Positions 40,927-48,906 of a stretch of 55,625 bases of DNA are shown one piece after another. Position numbers and translations under genes: made by a program. The notes beneath the pieces were generated by a model. The model had not been told where the DNA came from, did not search any database, and saw only the letters and a list, made by a program, of their open reading frames with translations. Source of the stretch: Paenibacillus uliginis N3/975 (GTDB taxonomy: Bacteria > Bacillota > Bacilli > Paenibacillales > Paenibacillaceae); NCBI RefSeq assembly GCF_900177425.1, contig NZ_LT840184.1, forward strand, positions 6,173,233 through 6,228,857. The letters run 5' to 3'. Within the stretch, counting starts at the first letter, position 1; every line of letters starts with the position of its first letter.

Positions 40927-41727
40927 ATGGAAATTTCAACGATTATAGGTTTAGTGCTCGGGTTTGTATCCGTACTGGTCGGAATGGTGTTAAAGCATGC
41001 ACCACTTACCGCTTTAGTTAATCCTGCCGCCTTTGTCATTATTTTGGGCGGTACGGCAGCCACACTGTTTATAGGTTTTCCTTTGTCGGAGCTTAAGAAA
41101 TTCCCTAAGCTTGTCAAAATGACTTTCGTGAAGCAAAAGCTGATGAATAAAACAGATTTGATTACACTCTTTATGGAGTATGCCTCCATTACCCGCCGCG
41201 AGGGATTGCTCGCGCTCGAATCAAAAGTCGAGGAAATCAATGATACTTTTCTCCGCAACGGGATGCGCATGATTATTGACGGCAACGACCAGGAATTCGT
41301 GAGCGACGTTTTGATGGAGGATATTAACGCTACCGAGGAGCGCCACCGCTCCGGTGCACTTATCTTCTCCCAGGCCGGCATGTACGCACCATCCCTCGGG
41401 GTATTGGGTGCGGTTATCGGTTTGATCGCAGCCTTAGGACAGATGAGCGATATGACAGAGCTTGCAAAAGCAATCGGTGCTGCCTTTATCGCAACGCTAC
41501 TTGGTATTTTCACCGGTTATGTCATCTGTCACCCAATCGCCAACAAACTGAAGCGCTTGTCCAAACGTGAAGTGGAGATCCGGCTGATGATGGTTGAAGG
41601 TCTTCTTTCCATTCAATCAGGTGTTTCGACTATTGCGATCAGTCAGAAGCTGTCCGTCTTCTTGACCCCTTCTGAGCGCCTTAAAATGAACCAAAGGGAG
41701 GCTGGTTCTAGTGAGCAAAAAGACTAG
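40927..41727 (+). CDS. motA: Flagellar motor stator protein MotA
   Basis: MotA is the four-helix membrane subunit of the proton-driven flagellar stator. The 266-residue protein aligns with B. subtilis MotA (EISTIIGLVLGFV, VGMVLKHAPLTALVNPAAF, REGLLALE, SQAGMYAPSLGVLGAVIGLIAAL, GIFTGYV), and the charged cytoplasmic loop with EERHRSG is present. The ATG at 40927 gives the standard N-terminus and follows ATGAGGTG. It overlaps motB by 17 bases, so translation is coupled. The proton rather than sodium type is inferred from closer similarity to MotA than to MotP. Confidence 0.95.
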   Translation: MEISTIIGLVLGFVSVLVGMVLKHAPLTALVNPAAFVIILGGTAATLFIGFPLSELKKFPKLVKMTFVKQKLMNKTDLITLFMEYASITRREGLLALESKVEEINDTFLRNGMRMIIDGNDQEFVSDVLMEDINATEERHRSGALIFSQAGMYAPSLGVLGAVIGLIAALGQMSDMTELAKAIGAAFIATLLGIFTGYVICHPIANKLKRLSKREVEIRLMMVEGLLSIQSGVSTIAISQKLSVFLTPSERLKMNQREAGSSEQKD

Positions 41728-42538
41728 ACACGAGCCCCACGAAGAGCATGCTGACGAATCCTGGCTCCTTCCGTATGCAGATCTGCTTACCCTATTGCTC
41801 GCGCTCTTCCTGGTTCTTTACGCAATGAGCGCGACGGACGCTAAAAAGTTTCAAGAAATGAGCGAAGCATTCAATATTGCCCTGACTGGCGGAACCGGAG
41901 TTCTTGATTACAACAAGACGGAACCGAGCAATGATCCAGCTGATAAAGGTAATAATAAAGCAATTAACTCCATTCCAACCCCGAAATCTGATGATAAGAA
42001 ACGCGAAAAGCTTATGAAGCAGGAGCAGGAGGATTTGGAGAAGCTGAAGAAACAGCTGGATAGTTATATTAAAAACAATGGTTTAAGTACCGAATTAAAC
42101 ACAAAGCTGAATCATTCACAGTTGATGATCACCATCCGGGATAATGCGCTGTTTGCTCCAGGCGAGGCGATTGTGAAGCCAGAGGCCAGCAAGCTGGCAA
42201 AAGAGATGTCTAACATGCTCCAGCAATTCCCGGACTTCGATATTATCGTATCTGGTCATACTGACGATGTCCCGATGAACACCAGCAAGTACCCATCCAA
42301 CTGGGATTTGAGTTCTGACCGGGCGATGCAATTCATGAAGATCCTTCTGGAGAATACGTCACTTGATCCGAAGCGGTTTATGTCAGTCGGTTACGGAGAG
42401 TATCACCCGATAGCGACCAATGAAACCGTCGAAGGCAAATCCAAAAACCGACGGGTAGAAGTATCTATTATTCGTAAATATTCGAGTCACAATACGTATA
42501 CCAACGTGCCCAAATCAAAAGATGATTCATCTAATTAA
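41711..42538 (+). CDS. motB: Flagellar motor stator protein MotB
   Basis: The 275-residue protein has a short charged N-terminus, one transmembrane helix with the ion-carrying aspartate D24 (SWLLPYADLLTLLLALFLVLYA), the plug region and GGTGVLDYN, a coiled linker (about 95-125) and an OmpA-like peptidoglycan-binding domain (about 140-260: VSGHTDDVPM, NWDLSSDRAMQF, NRRVEVSI). The start is GTG with GGGAGG upstream, inside the 3' end of motA. A terminator follows directly. Confidence 0.95.
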   Translation: MSKKTRHEPHEEHADESWLLPYADLLTLLLALFLVLYAMSATDAKKFQEMSEAFNIALTGGTGVLDYNKTEPSNDPADKGNNKAINSIPTPKSDDKKREKLMKQEQEDLEKLKKQLDSYIKNNGLSTELNTKLNHSQLMITIRDNALFAPGEAIVKPEASKLAKEMSNMLQQFPDFDIIVSGHTDDVPMNTSKYPSNWDLSSDRAMQFMKILLENTSLDPKRFMSVGYGEYHPIATNETVEGKSKNRRVEVSIIRKYSSHNTYTNVPKSKDDSSN

Positions 42539-42540
42539 AA

Positions 42541-42584
42541 AAACAACCGGTTCTCAGGCAGACGTTCCCGAGAGCCGGTTGTTT
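42541..42584. terminator. Bidirectional terminator between motB and the pseudouridine synthase
   Basis: AAACAACCGGTTCTC (42541-42555) pairs with GAGAGCCGGTTGTTT (42570-42584). It serves convergent genes on both strands. Confidence 0.8.
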
Positions 42585-42589
42585 GCTAT

Positions 42590-43294
42590 TTAGGCCAGTG
42601 TGTAGTTAAGAAGCTTGCCGAGCTCCTGCTTTTCTTGATCTGATAGGTCACGCCATGCCCCCGTCTTCTGACTGCCTAAACGGATATTCATAATCCGGAT
42701 ACGCTGCAACTTTCTCACCTCGTAACCAAAAGCGCTGCACATACGCCGGATTTGACGATTTTTCCCCTCGGTTAGAATGATACGAAACACTCGCTCCGAC
42801 ATCCGTGTGATGGTACAAGGAAGTGTCATCTCCCCAAGAATCTTCACTCCGCTCGACATGCCTCTGATAAAAGCCTCTGTCAGCGGACGATCTACAGTAA
42901 CGATATATTCCTTCTCGTGTCTGCCTTCAGAACGCAGTATTTTATTCACGATATCCCCGTCACTTGTAAGCAGAATCAAGCCTTCGGAATCCTTATCCAG
43001 CCTGCCAATCGGAAAGATCCGCTCGGTATGGCCTACGAAATCAACGATATTCCCCTTGATGTGGGACTCCGTAGTACTCGTAATGCCCACAGGCTTGTTC
43101 AGGGCGATATAAACATGCTTTGCCTTCTTCTCGCTTAGCTGTCGACCGTTCACTCGAACGTCATCGCCTTCCTCCGCCTGGCTACCCAGCACGGCCTTCA
43201 CTCCGTTAATCGTGACCTGGCCACTCTCCACAAGCTTGTCCGCTTCCCGGCGGGAACAGAAGCCTGTCTCACTGATGAATTTATTAATCCTCAA
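42590..43294 (-). CDS. 23S rRNA pseudouridine synthase (RluF/RsuA family)
   Basis: This RNA-modifying enzyme has an N-terminal S4 RNA-binding domain (RINKFISETGFCSRREADKLV) and the RsuA/RluB/RluF catalytic domain with aspartate in IGRLDKDSEGLILLT and LTEGKNRQIRRMC. The S4 start resembles RluF (position 2604 in E. coli numbering), but related enzymes act at neighbouring sites, so the target is uncertain. The TTG at 43294 is preferred because GGAGAGG lies eight bases upstream; an ATG seven codons earlier has no ribosome binding site. It starts 36 bases after the kinase gene, so co-transcription is likely. Confidence 0.85.
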   Translation of the reverse strand: MRINKFISETGFCSRREADKLVESGQVTINGVKAVLGSQAEEGDDVRVNGRQLSEKKAKHVYIALNKPVGITSTTESHIKGNIVDFVGHTERIFPIGRLDKDSEGLILLTSDGDIVNKILRSEGRHEKEYIVTVDRPLTEAFIRGMSSGVKILGEMTLPCTITRMSERVFRIILTEGKNRQIRRMCSAFGYEVRKLQRIRIMNIRLGSQKTGAWRDLSDQEKQELGKLLNYTLA

Positions 43295-43330
43295 GGTGTC
43301 ATCCTCTCCATCCATACTCAAATTTATGTG

Positions 43331-45622
43331 CTACGCCCGATCACCTTTAGCAGCAGCCGGCAACAGGATGGTTACCGCTGTGCCTACGCCCTCTTCACTT
43401 TCTATCTCCAGAACGCCTTGATGACCTTGTATAATTCGCTGACAGACCATAAGTCCAAGACCTGTACCCGTTTCTTTATTAGTAATGAATGGTTCCCCGA
43501 CATGGGGCATCAGATCTTCAGAAATGCCCTCTCCCTTATCGATAATTCGGACAGCCACCTGCTCTGAAGACGGTTTTGTCATCTCTATCGTAACATAACC
43601 ACCATCCGGCATAGCTTCCACCGCATTTTTAAGCACATTAATAAACACCTGCTTTAGCTGGTTCTCCTCACAGTGTACCAACGCCGGCTCGTTCATGTAG
43701 TTGTAACTAAACTCAATCCCATATAAACGGGCCTGACTACCCAGCAGTGAGATCACATCGTTCATAATAACCTGTAAGTCCTTTTCCTGAAAGCAGACCG
43801 CCTGCGGCTTGGCCAATATGAGAAACTCACTTACAATCAGGTTAATCCGGTCCAGCTCGGACAACATCAAACTGATGTGATCCGGATTAATTTTATGGGT
43901 TTGTTGTTGGAGCTGCATAAAACCGCGCAACGTAGTTAGCGGATTACGGATTTCATGAGCTACACCGGCAGCCAGTTGTCCGACTGTCGTCAGCTTCTCA
44001 GATCGCCGCAGCATTTCCTCCATCCGGTTACGTTCCGTGACATCCCGTGACACACTGACCATCGACGTAATATTTCCCGTCTCATCCTGTATCGGAGATG
44101 TGCTGATACTGACTTCAATCATACTGCCATCCTTACGCATCCGAACGGTTTCGACCGATCCAAGCCGCTCTCCAGCTCTAAGCCGTCTCCACCGCTCTCT
44201 CTCCTCATCTTCCATCTCAGCAGGTATCATTTCAAGTTTCCGGCCAATCACTTCATGGCTATTCCAGCCATATAACTGTTCAAACGCCTTGTTCACACTT
44301 GTGATTTTTCCGTACATGTCCGTCGTATGAATCGCATCGGCCGTCTGGTTGATAACAGATTCCAAATATTCCTTAACCGACTGATTTTCATCTACCATTT
44401 GTTTCAACTGGCTTGTATAATTCCCCAGATTGCGGGTCATCGCATTAATTCGACCGGACAACTGCCCGAGTTCATCCCTGCTCGTTACTTCCAAACGCCG
44501 CTCAAAGTTTCCATCGGCAACCTCATTTACAGTACCCAGTATAGCTTGAATCGGCTTTGTAAAATAACCAGCCACAATATAGCTGCCGAATATAACAATT
44601 TCCAGAAGAACAAGCGAGATCGCGACCAAGCTAATCATCTGCTCCCGCATCACAGAAGAGATGGCTTCATAGTCCATGACCACACTGATAACATAGGGAG
44701 CCTTATTTTCGATTTGGATCGGGATAAAGCTTTTCATCACTTTCTTCCCATTCACCGTACTGACAAAAACTACATTCTCATCATTCGTTACCGATTGCTT
44801 AACTGCGGCCTGGTCTCCCTTTAAAGTGCCGTAGTCATATGTCCCAAATTTGATGGGGCGGTTGCCCAGTTTATAGTGAATTTTATCGGTTCCATCCTTC
44901 TCCATAAAAATATTACCGAAAGTTTCCGGGTTAATGCCCGTAACTTCCAATATGCGGGGGTTGGATTTAATGGTCTGCTCGATAACGACGCCCGGACTTG
45001 TTATTTTGAAAAAATCCTTGATGTCCGTACTACGGATATAGGGATCGATAATGTAATTGCGCTTGCCGTCATAATAATATCCCCATTTATCAATAAACTC
45101 TGGCATAGCCGTCGAAAATTCAAATGGCCCAGACCAAAAGTGCTTGTTAGTCTGCCCTTCCTCGACCGAACGTACCTCCTTATACTTAAACAGCTCTTGA
45201 AAGGCTGTGAACCAGTAGCCCCATGTTCGGGTAGACATACCCATTTGTTCAGTTTCGCTCGAACGGGCAACTACTATATCATCACTCGTCTCGATTAAAA
45301 GGGAAATATGGGTAACTCCGAGCTCTTCACTGAGTTTAACAAGATCTTCGTTCGTTACATTCGCAATGTCGGGATCCAGCATTTTAGCAGCATTTACTGA
45401 TGCGATCCGAAGCAGGTCCCCAAATACTCCGTCTACATATCTGGAACTGTACTCCGTTTGCTCCACGGTAATTGCGATCTGGGTAGCAGCCATAACCATC
45501 TTAGTCTCACTGTCCTGCCTTAAATTCTCTTGTGTTGTATAAAAATTAAGCGCGATGTTAAGCAACAAGATAAAAAGCACAGATATGGACATGATCAATG
45601 ATAATTTTGTCTTGATGGACAA
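43331..45622 (-). CDS. PAS-domain sensor histidine kinase (sporulation Kin type)
   Basis: The 763-residue protein has two transmembrane segments (about 9-29 and 330-352) enclosing a roughly 300-residue extracellular sensor, then a HAMP domain (about 353-405), a PAS domain (about 420-535), a HisKA domain with H556 (GVAHEIRNPLTTLRGF), and an HATPase domain (N box NVLKNAVEA, G boxes DKGEGIS and GTGLGL). The H-box matches the KinA-KinE kinases that phosphorylate Spo0F, and no response regulator gene is adjacent, as expected for such orphan kinases. Spo0F is encoded at 10129-10512. The 5' gap shared with tadA contains a DnaA-box-like cluster. Confidence 0.9.
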   Translation of the reverse strand: MSIKTKLSLIMSISVLFILLLNIALNFYTTQENLRQDSETKMVMAATQIAITVEQTEYSSRYVDGVFGDLLRIASVNAAKMLDPDIANVTNEDLVKLSEELGVTHISLLIETSDDIVVARSSETEQMGMSTRTWGYWFTAFQELFKYKEVRSVEEGQTNKHFWSGPFEFSTAMPEFIDKWGYYYDGKRNYIIDPYIRSTDIKDFFKITSPGVVIEQTIKSNPRILEVTGINPETFGNIFMEKDGTDKIHYKLGNRPIKFGTYDYGTLKGDQAAVKQSVTNDENVVFVSTVNGKKVMKSFIPIQIENKAPYVISVVMDYEAISSVMREQMISLVAISLVLLEIVIFGSYIVAGYFTKPIQAILGTVNEVADGNFERRLEVTSRDELGQLSGRINAMTRNLGNYTSQLKQMVDENQSVKEYLESVINQTADAIHTTDMYGKITSVNKAFEQLYGWNSHEVIGRKLEMIPAEMEDEERERWRRLRAGERLGSVETVRMRKDGSMIEVSISTSPIQDETGNITSMVSVSRDVTERNRMEEMLRRSEKLTTVGQLAAGVAHEIRNPLTTLRGFMQLQQQTHKINPDHISLMLSELDRINLIVSEFLILAKPQAVCFQEKDLQVIMNDVISLLGSQARLYGIEFSYNYMNEPALVHCEENQLKQVFINVLKNAVEAMPDGGYVTIEMTKPSSEQVAVRIIDKGEGISEDLMPHVGEPFITNKETGTGLGLMVCQRIIQGHQGVLEIESEEGVGTAVTILLPAAAKGDRA

Positions 45623-45808
45623 AGTAATCTACACCTTTCGGCACTTCGTTGACAATAAACTAATATAGCCTGTCATAATTTATGATAACGTGAGTCCGGT
45701 GGTTTGAAAAGAATTTTTGGCATACGTATCGGTGGTGTGAGTTAAAGGAGATGGATTTATTGATCTTGAGAGGTTCTTTCTCTACAATAAAGAAGCAAAA
45801 CATCTGTT

Positions 45809-45914
45809 TTTTCCACAGAAGTGTCCACAGATTGCTAACAAATACACATGTTTTCTGTGGATTATGTGCATAAGTTTGTGCATAACTTTTTATTTATCCA
45901 CAAAAATGTCCACA
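45809..45914. promoter_or_regulatory. Cluster of seven DnaA-box-like 9-mers
   Basis: Within 106 bases, matches to TTATCCACA are: TTTTCCACA 45809 (+), GTGTCCACA 45821 (+), TAATCCACA 45856 (-), TTATGCACA 45865 (-), TTATGCACA 45877 (-), perfect TTATCCACA 45894 (+) and ATGTCCACA 45906 (+). One is perfect, four have one mismatch and two have two. The flanks are AT-rich. It lies in the 364-base gap between the divergent kinase and tadA genes; no gene was found in the gap. Confidence 0.75.
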
Positions 45915-45986
45915 TCATGTTAACAAACGAATAGATGTTCGTTGTATAACAACTACTTTAGTCCCAGACCGAGAGGAGATATTGAA

Positions 45987-46478
45987 TTGAATTTAAAATT
46001 TAATGATCCGCACACTGTGGATAATTATAATCATAACTATTGGATGCGTGAGGCCATTGCTGAAGCCCGAAAAGCGGAGGAGCTTGGTGAAGTCCCCATC
46101 GGCGCTGTGATTGTCCATGGTGACGAGATCATCGGCCGTGGTTATAACCTGCGCGAAACTACTTTTGATGCCACTGCACACGCAGAGATGGTTGCTATTC
46201 GCGAAGCTAGCCGTCACCTTGGCGCGTGGCGGCTGCTTGATTGCCGTCTCTACGTTACCCTAGAACCCTGTCCTATGTGTGCAGGGGCCATTGTCCAGTC
46301 CAGAGTACCCCAGCTTATTTACGGCACGTTAGACCCCAAGGCAGGCTGTGCCGGTACGCTCATGAATCTCCTTCAGGAATCGCGTTTTAACCATCGTACC
46401 GAAGTGATCGAAGGTGTACTGCAGGAGGAGTGTGCGGCCCTTCTAACTCAGTTCTTTCGGCGCCTGAGAGGTAAATGA
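45987..46478 (+). CDS. tadA: tRNA-specific adenosine deaminase TadA
   Basis: TadA converts A34 to inosine in tRNA-Arg(ACG). The 163-residue protein has the zinc-deaminase motifs HAEM (with catalytic Glu) and PCPMCAGA, and the typical opening WMREAIAEARKAEELGEVPIGAVIV. The TTG at 45987 is chosen because AGGAG lies eight bases upstream; an in-frame ATG at 46044 would give a shorter but still complete domain. In B. subtilis the orthologue (yaaJ) lies next to the SRP RNA gene; here it is about 42 kb from it and on the opposite strand. Confidence 0.93.
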   Translation: MNLKFNDPHTVDNYNHNYWMREAIAEARKAEELGEVPIGAVIVHGDEIIGRGYNLRETTFDATAHAEMVAIREASRHLGAWRLLDCRLYVTLEPCPMCAGAIVQSRVPQLIYGTLDPKAGCAGTLMNLLQESRFNHRTEVIEGVLQEECAALLTQFFRRLRGK

Positions 46479-46531
46479 CTTTCAGCTTTCACAACATCTC
46501 CAAAAAATTTAAATAACCGTTTCACAGCAAC

Positions 46532-46569
46532 ACAAAAACCCGGCCAGTTTTCTACGGCCGGGTTTTTGT
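46532..46569. terminator. Bidirectional terminator between tadA and the lipoprotein gene
   Basis: ACAAAAACCCGGCC (46532-46545) pairs with GGCCGGGTTTTTGT (46556-46569). It serves both convergent genes. Confidence 0.9.
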
Positions 46570-46586
46570 TAAAGCGTAATTAGGAA

Positions 46587-47663
46587 TTAATAAGCGCCCA
46601 TGGATTCCTCAAACTGCTCCATGGTAATCACGTCAGCATCTTTAGGAATTCCAATTTTGAATGTTTGCTTTTCGTTGATTTTGCTGTATTGTGTACTACC
46701 TTTCACAGCAAGCTTCACTGTATCCTTCGTTTCAGGATCATTGAAGTCAACATTCATTACGAGATCCTGGTAAACCGGGAAATCTTTCTTGTCAATTGCT
46801 GTGGTAATGTTAAAGGTGTTGATTTTCAGATATTTCTGGAGTTCCTCCAGACCTTTCTTGAACTCACCTTGATCTACTGAGCTTACTTCTTTCTTCGCTT
46901 GCTCGATGTCTTCTTTGGTCAGGCTGAGCATTTCGCGGTACTCATCTTTGCCTGCGATATCCACAATCTTCGGAGCAGCCTTATTTACCAAAATATCCAA
47001 TGCTTCTTTAACGTTCTCATTGGTAATGTAGAATTGTACAACTTGTTTCGCATCTACACCTTCTGGAAGCTTAGCATCCTTGGTTTCGATTTGCTTGAAG
47101 TATTTCGCTTGATCATATTCAGCGATCAAAGCGTTCATGACTTCGGTTGCGAATTTCTGGGACTTCTGAGCATCCAGACTTTCTGGATTGAATGTTTCCC
47201 CAGCCTGTTCAGCAAGTTCTTTCAAATCCATAACGAGATACTTACCTACAACATCCTCAGGGAATGGAAGCATTGGAATGCTTGGAATTTTTACATAGAT
47301 CTTCTCTTTGGTCATGACCATATCAATGTTGAAAGTCATGGCCATATCGCCCTTCAGATTGATCCCCATTTGCATTTCAGTTTGTTGAGGCTCTGCTTGG
47401 TGGATACCAGTCAATGTCAACTCAGCGTTCTTCAACATAGTAAGAACCTGGTCAACGTTAGGATTACCCTCGGTAGCTGCCATTTTCATTTGCAGGTCTT
47501 CGATAACGAAGCTGCTCTTCATCTCGTAAGACGTCATCTGCATAGCGTTAGCAGCAGCAGCATTCATTGCCTCTTTAGGTTCTTGCTTCTTCGCACAGCC
47601 TGACAGTACAACTGTCAAAGTTAACAGTAGTGAGAGCATCACCACTCCAAACTTTTTATTCAT
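46587..47663 (-). CDS. Putative lipoprotein (DUF6612/LppX-like fold possible)
   Basis: This 358-residue protein has a signal peptide with lipobox LSGC (cysteine at about 23), so it should be lipid-anchored outside the membrane. The mature part is rich in Met, Glu and Lys with repeated amphipathic beta strands (MQMGINLKGDMAMTFNIDMVM, KIYVKIPSIPML), a pattern seen in lipoproteins with an open beta-sheet fold that bind hydrophobic ligands. I cannot assign a family securely. The ATG follows GGGAGAG. The gene is monocistronic with a terminator shared with tadA. Confidence 0.7.
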   Translation of the reverse strand: MNKKFGVVMLSLLLTLTVVLSGCAKKQEPKEAMNAAAANAMQMTSYEMKSSFVIEDLQMKMAATEGNPNVDQVLTMLKNAELTLTGIHQAEPQQTEMQMGINLKGDMAMTFNIDMVMTKEKIYVKIPSIPMLPFPEDVVGKYLVMDLKELAEQAGETFNPESLDAQKSQKFATEVMNALIAEYDQAKYFKQIETKDAKLPEGVDAKQVVQFYITNENVKEALDILVNKAAPKIVDIAGKDEYREMLSLTKEDIEQAKKEVSSVDQGEFKKGLEELQKYLKINTFNITTAIDKKDFPVYQDLVMNVDFNDPETKDTVKLAVKGSTQYSKINEKQTFKIGIPKDADVITMEQFEESMGAY

Positions 47664-47994
47664 TACTCTTTCTCTCCCCTCATAACCATAAAAAATAACA
47701 AGACCTATTAATCATAAACCATTTCGACAAAATGAGAAACACTTTATGGAATATTTACAAAATATTTTTCCAATCATTTTCCTTTCTTCAAAGTGGAAGA
47801 TAAGATAATAATTGCGAAAATTCACTCATTCATCAAAAGGTGGGGCCCCGATGAAGCTTACATGTTCTATATACGGAAAATTCAGGAATAGGTTTCACAC
47901 CTTTCATGAAAACTTTTGAAATAGGTTAAAACAACAGCAAAAGGCCCCTGTCATTACGACAGAAGCCTCTGAATACATGATAAAATGAATAACA
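47664..47994. other. Gap between the lipoprotein gene and the small spore-protein-like gene
   Basis: This 331-base AT-rich stretch holds the terminator at 47938-47972. A 22-codon plus-strand frame from 47851 has a weak ribosome binding site and is not counted as a gene. Nothing else was recognised. Confidence 0.5.
47938..47972 (-). terminator. Terminator of the small gene at 47995-48147
   Basis: On the minus strand AGGCTTCTGTC pairs with GACAGGGGCCT (two wobbles) around GTAAT, followed by TTTTG. Confidence 0.75.
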
Positions 47995-48147
47995 CTACCC
48001 CTCTGGGTTATAATTCCCGGATTGTTTGTGAATTTTGGCTCGGTGAGACCCGGTCATCGGTTCCTGCACTCCACCTTCTCCATTATCTTTACGTCTTCTT
48101 TCCGGCTTTTGAGCCTCCGGCACCGGTATGGACTTTGGTTTACTCAT
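47995..48147 (-). CDS. Small hydrophilic protein, possibly a small acid-soluble spore protein (SspP-like)
   Basis: This 50-residue frame starts MSKPKSIPVPEAQKPERRRK and ends HKQSGNYNPEG. It has a strong ribosome binding site (GGAGGG nine bases before ATG) and its own terminator. It is basic, has no hydrophobic stretch, and its middle EPMTGSHRAKIHKQ resembles the EPLSGSKKVKNRNH segment of B. subtilis SspP, a minor spore protein. This similarity is short, so the family call is tentative. It lies 95 bases downstream of the 113-residue gene on the same strand. Confidence 0.6.
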   Translation of the reverse strand: MSKPKSIPVPEAQKPERRRKDNGEGGVQEPMTGSHRAKIHKQSGNYNPEG

Positions 48148-48242
48148 AATTTCTAACCCTCCGTTTCATGCGGAATCCATTGCTTTACAGCTCTTCTCAT
48201 CTCCTACTGTGGAAGTCATCGAAGACTGTAGCCGTAAAATGT

Positions 48243-48584
48243 CTAAGGGTTCGTTATTTGTTGAAGCGCCTGCGCACACTCGTGAATATGACGGGTATAA
48301 TCTCCAGCCATTCCCTGAATGTTCTCATTGCGCTCATCAATAACAACGCCTGCCCGCTCCACATCGACCAGCTTAACCTCAACTTCTCTGGAATCCACGT
48401 AGCGGCATTCAAAATCGAAGGAATAATCCTGCCTTCCAGCCGCATCAATGTGAATCCGAACAGCATGAGGGTTCGCCATGTCGGCAGCCACTTCGGCATG
48501 ATCGCCAGGCTTCAGTACCGTGGGCAGTCTTTCCTGCCACGCATTCACCAACGCTGTCTGATCAACATTTAGCTCTGAGTTCAT
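48243..48584 (-). CDS. Hypothetical protein, 113 residues
   Basis: This soluble protein starts MNSELNVDQTALVNAWQERL; its central half is beta-like (HAVRIHIDAAGRQDYSFDF, REVEVKLVDVERAGVVID) and its end helical (YTRHIHECAQALQQI). There is no signal peptide, membrane segment or known motif. The ATG follows GGGGAGGTG, a strong ribosome binding site, which supports a real gene. It lies downstream of tRNA-Ser and its terminator and upstream of the small spore-protein-like gene. Function unknown; probably lineage-specific. Confidence 0.7.
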   Translation of the reverse strand: MNSELNVDQTALVNAWQERLPTVLKPGDHAEVAADMANPHAVRIHIDAAGRQDYSFDFECRYVDSREVEVKLVDVERAGVVIDERNENIQGMAGDYTRHIHECAQALQQITNP

Positions 48585-48707
48585 CTATCACACCTCCCCT
48601 TGTCTTTAAATTGCGGAGATGCGTTTCTTTTTATACTTTACAAAAAATAAGAAAAACGGCTAAAGCTGTACCGTATCTGTAAATATGAATGGAGCCATTG
48701 GAAGAAA

Positions 48708-48739
48708 CAAAAAAACCGTTTCCTGATCAGGAAACGGTT
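48708..48739 (-). terminator. Terminator of tRNA-Ser
   Basis: On the minus strand the perfect palindrome AACCGTTTCCTGA-TCAGGAAACGGTT (48714-48739) is followed by a T run. It lies 14 bases 3' of the tRNA. Confidence 0.9.
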
Positions 48740-48753
48740 ATTATGTATATGTA

Positions 48754-48842
48754 TGGCGGAGAGGATGGGATTCGAACCCATGTGAGCTTGCACTCTAACG
48801 GTTTTCAAGACCGCCCCGTTATGACCGCTTCGGTACCTCTCC
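48754..48842 (-). tRNA. tRNA-Ser (anticodon TGA)
   Basis: This 89-nt class II tRNA has acceptor GGAGAGG pairing with CCTCTCC, discriminator G and an encoded CCA at 48754-48756, anticodon loop CTTGAAA (anticodon TGA, reads TCA), a long variable arm and T-loop GGTTCGAATCC. The serine identity agrees with the long variable arm and with serS just upstream, as in B. subtilis. Confidence 0.97.
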
Positions 48843-48906
48843 AAGTGATAAAATGATTAATCACGTGCATTAATTATTTTACCACAAACAATATTATTAC
48901 TGCAAG

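Noticed and set aside
45760..45880. Short plus-strand frame (about 37-40 codons) through the DnaA-box cluster
   Set aside because: Its codons are simply the box sequences, the ribosome binding site spacing is poor, and composition is not protein-like.
45623..45986. This gap as the chromosomal origin itself
   Set aside because: dnaA and dnaN are not adjacent, and the gene order and strand bias place oriC to the right of the window.
47851..47919. 22-codon plus-strand frame after a GGTGGGG sequence
   Set aside because: Very short, no recognisable product and no downstream gene it could lead into.
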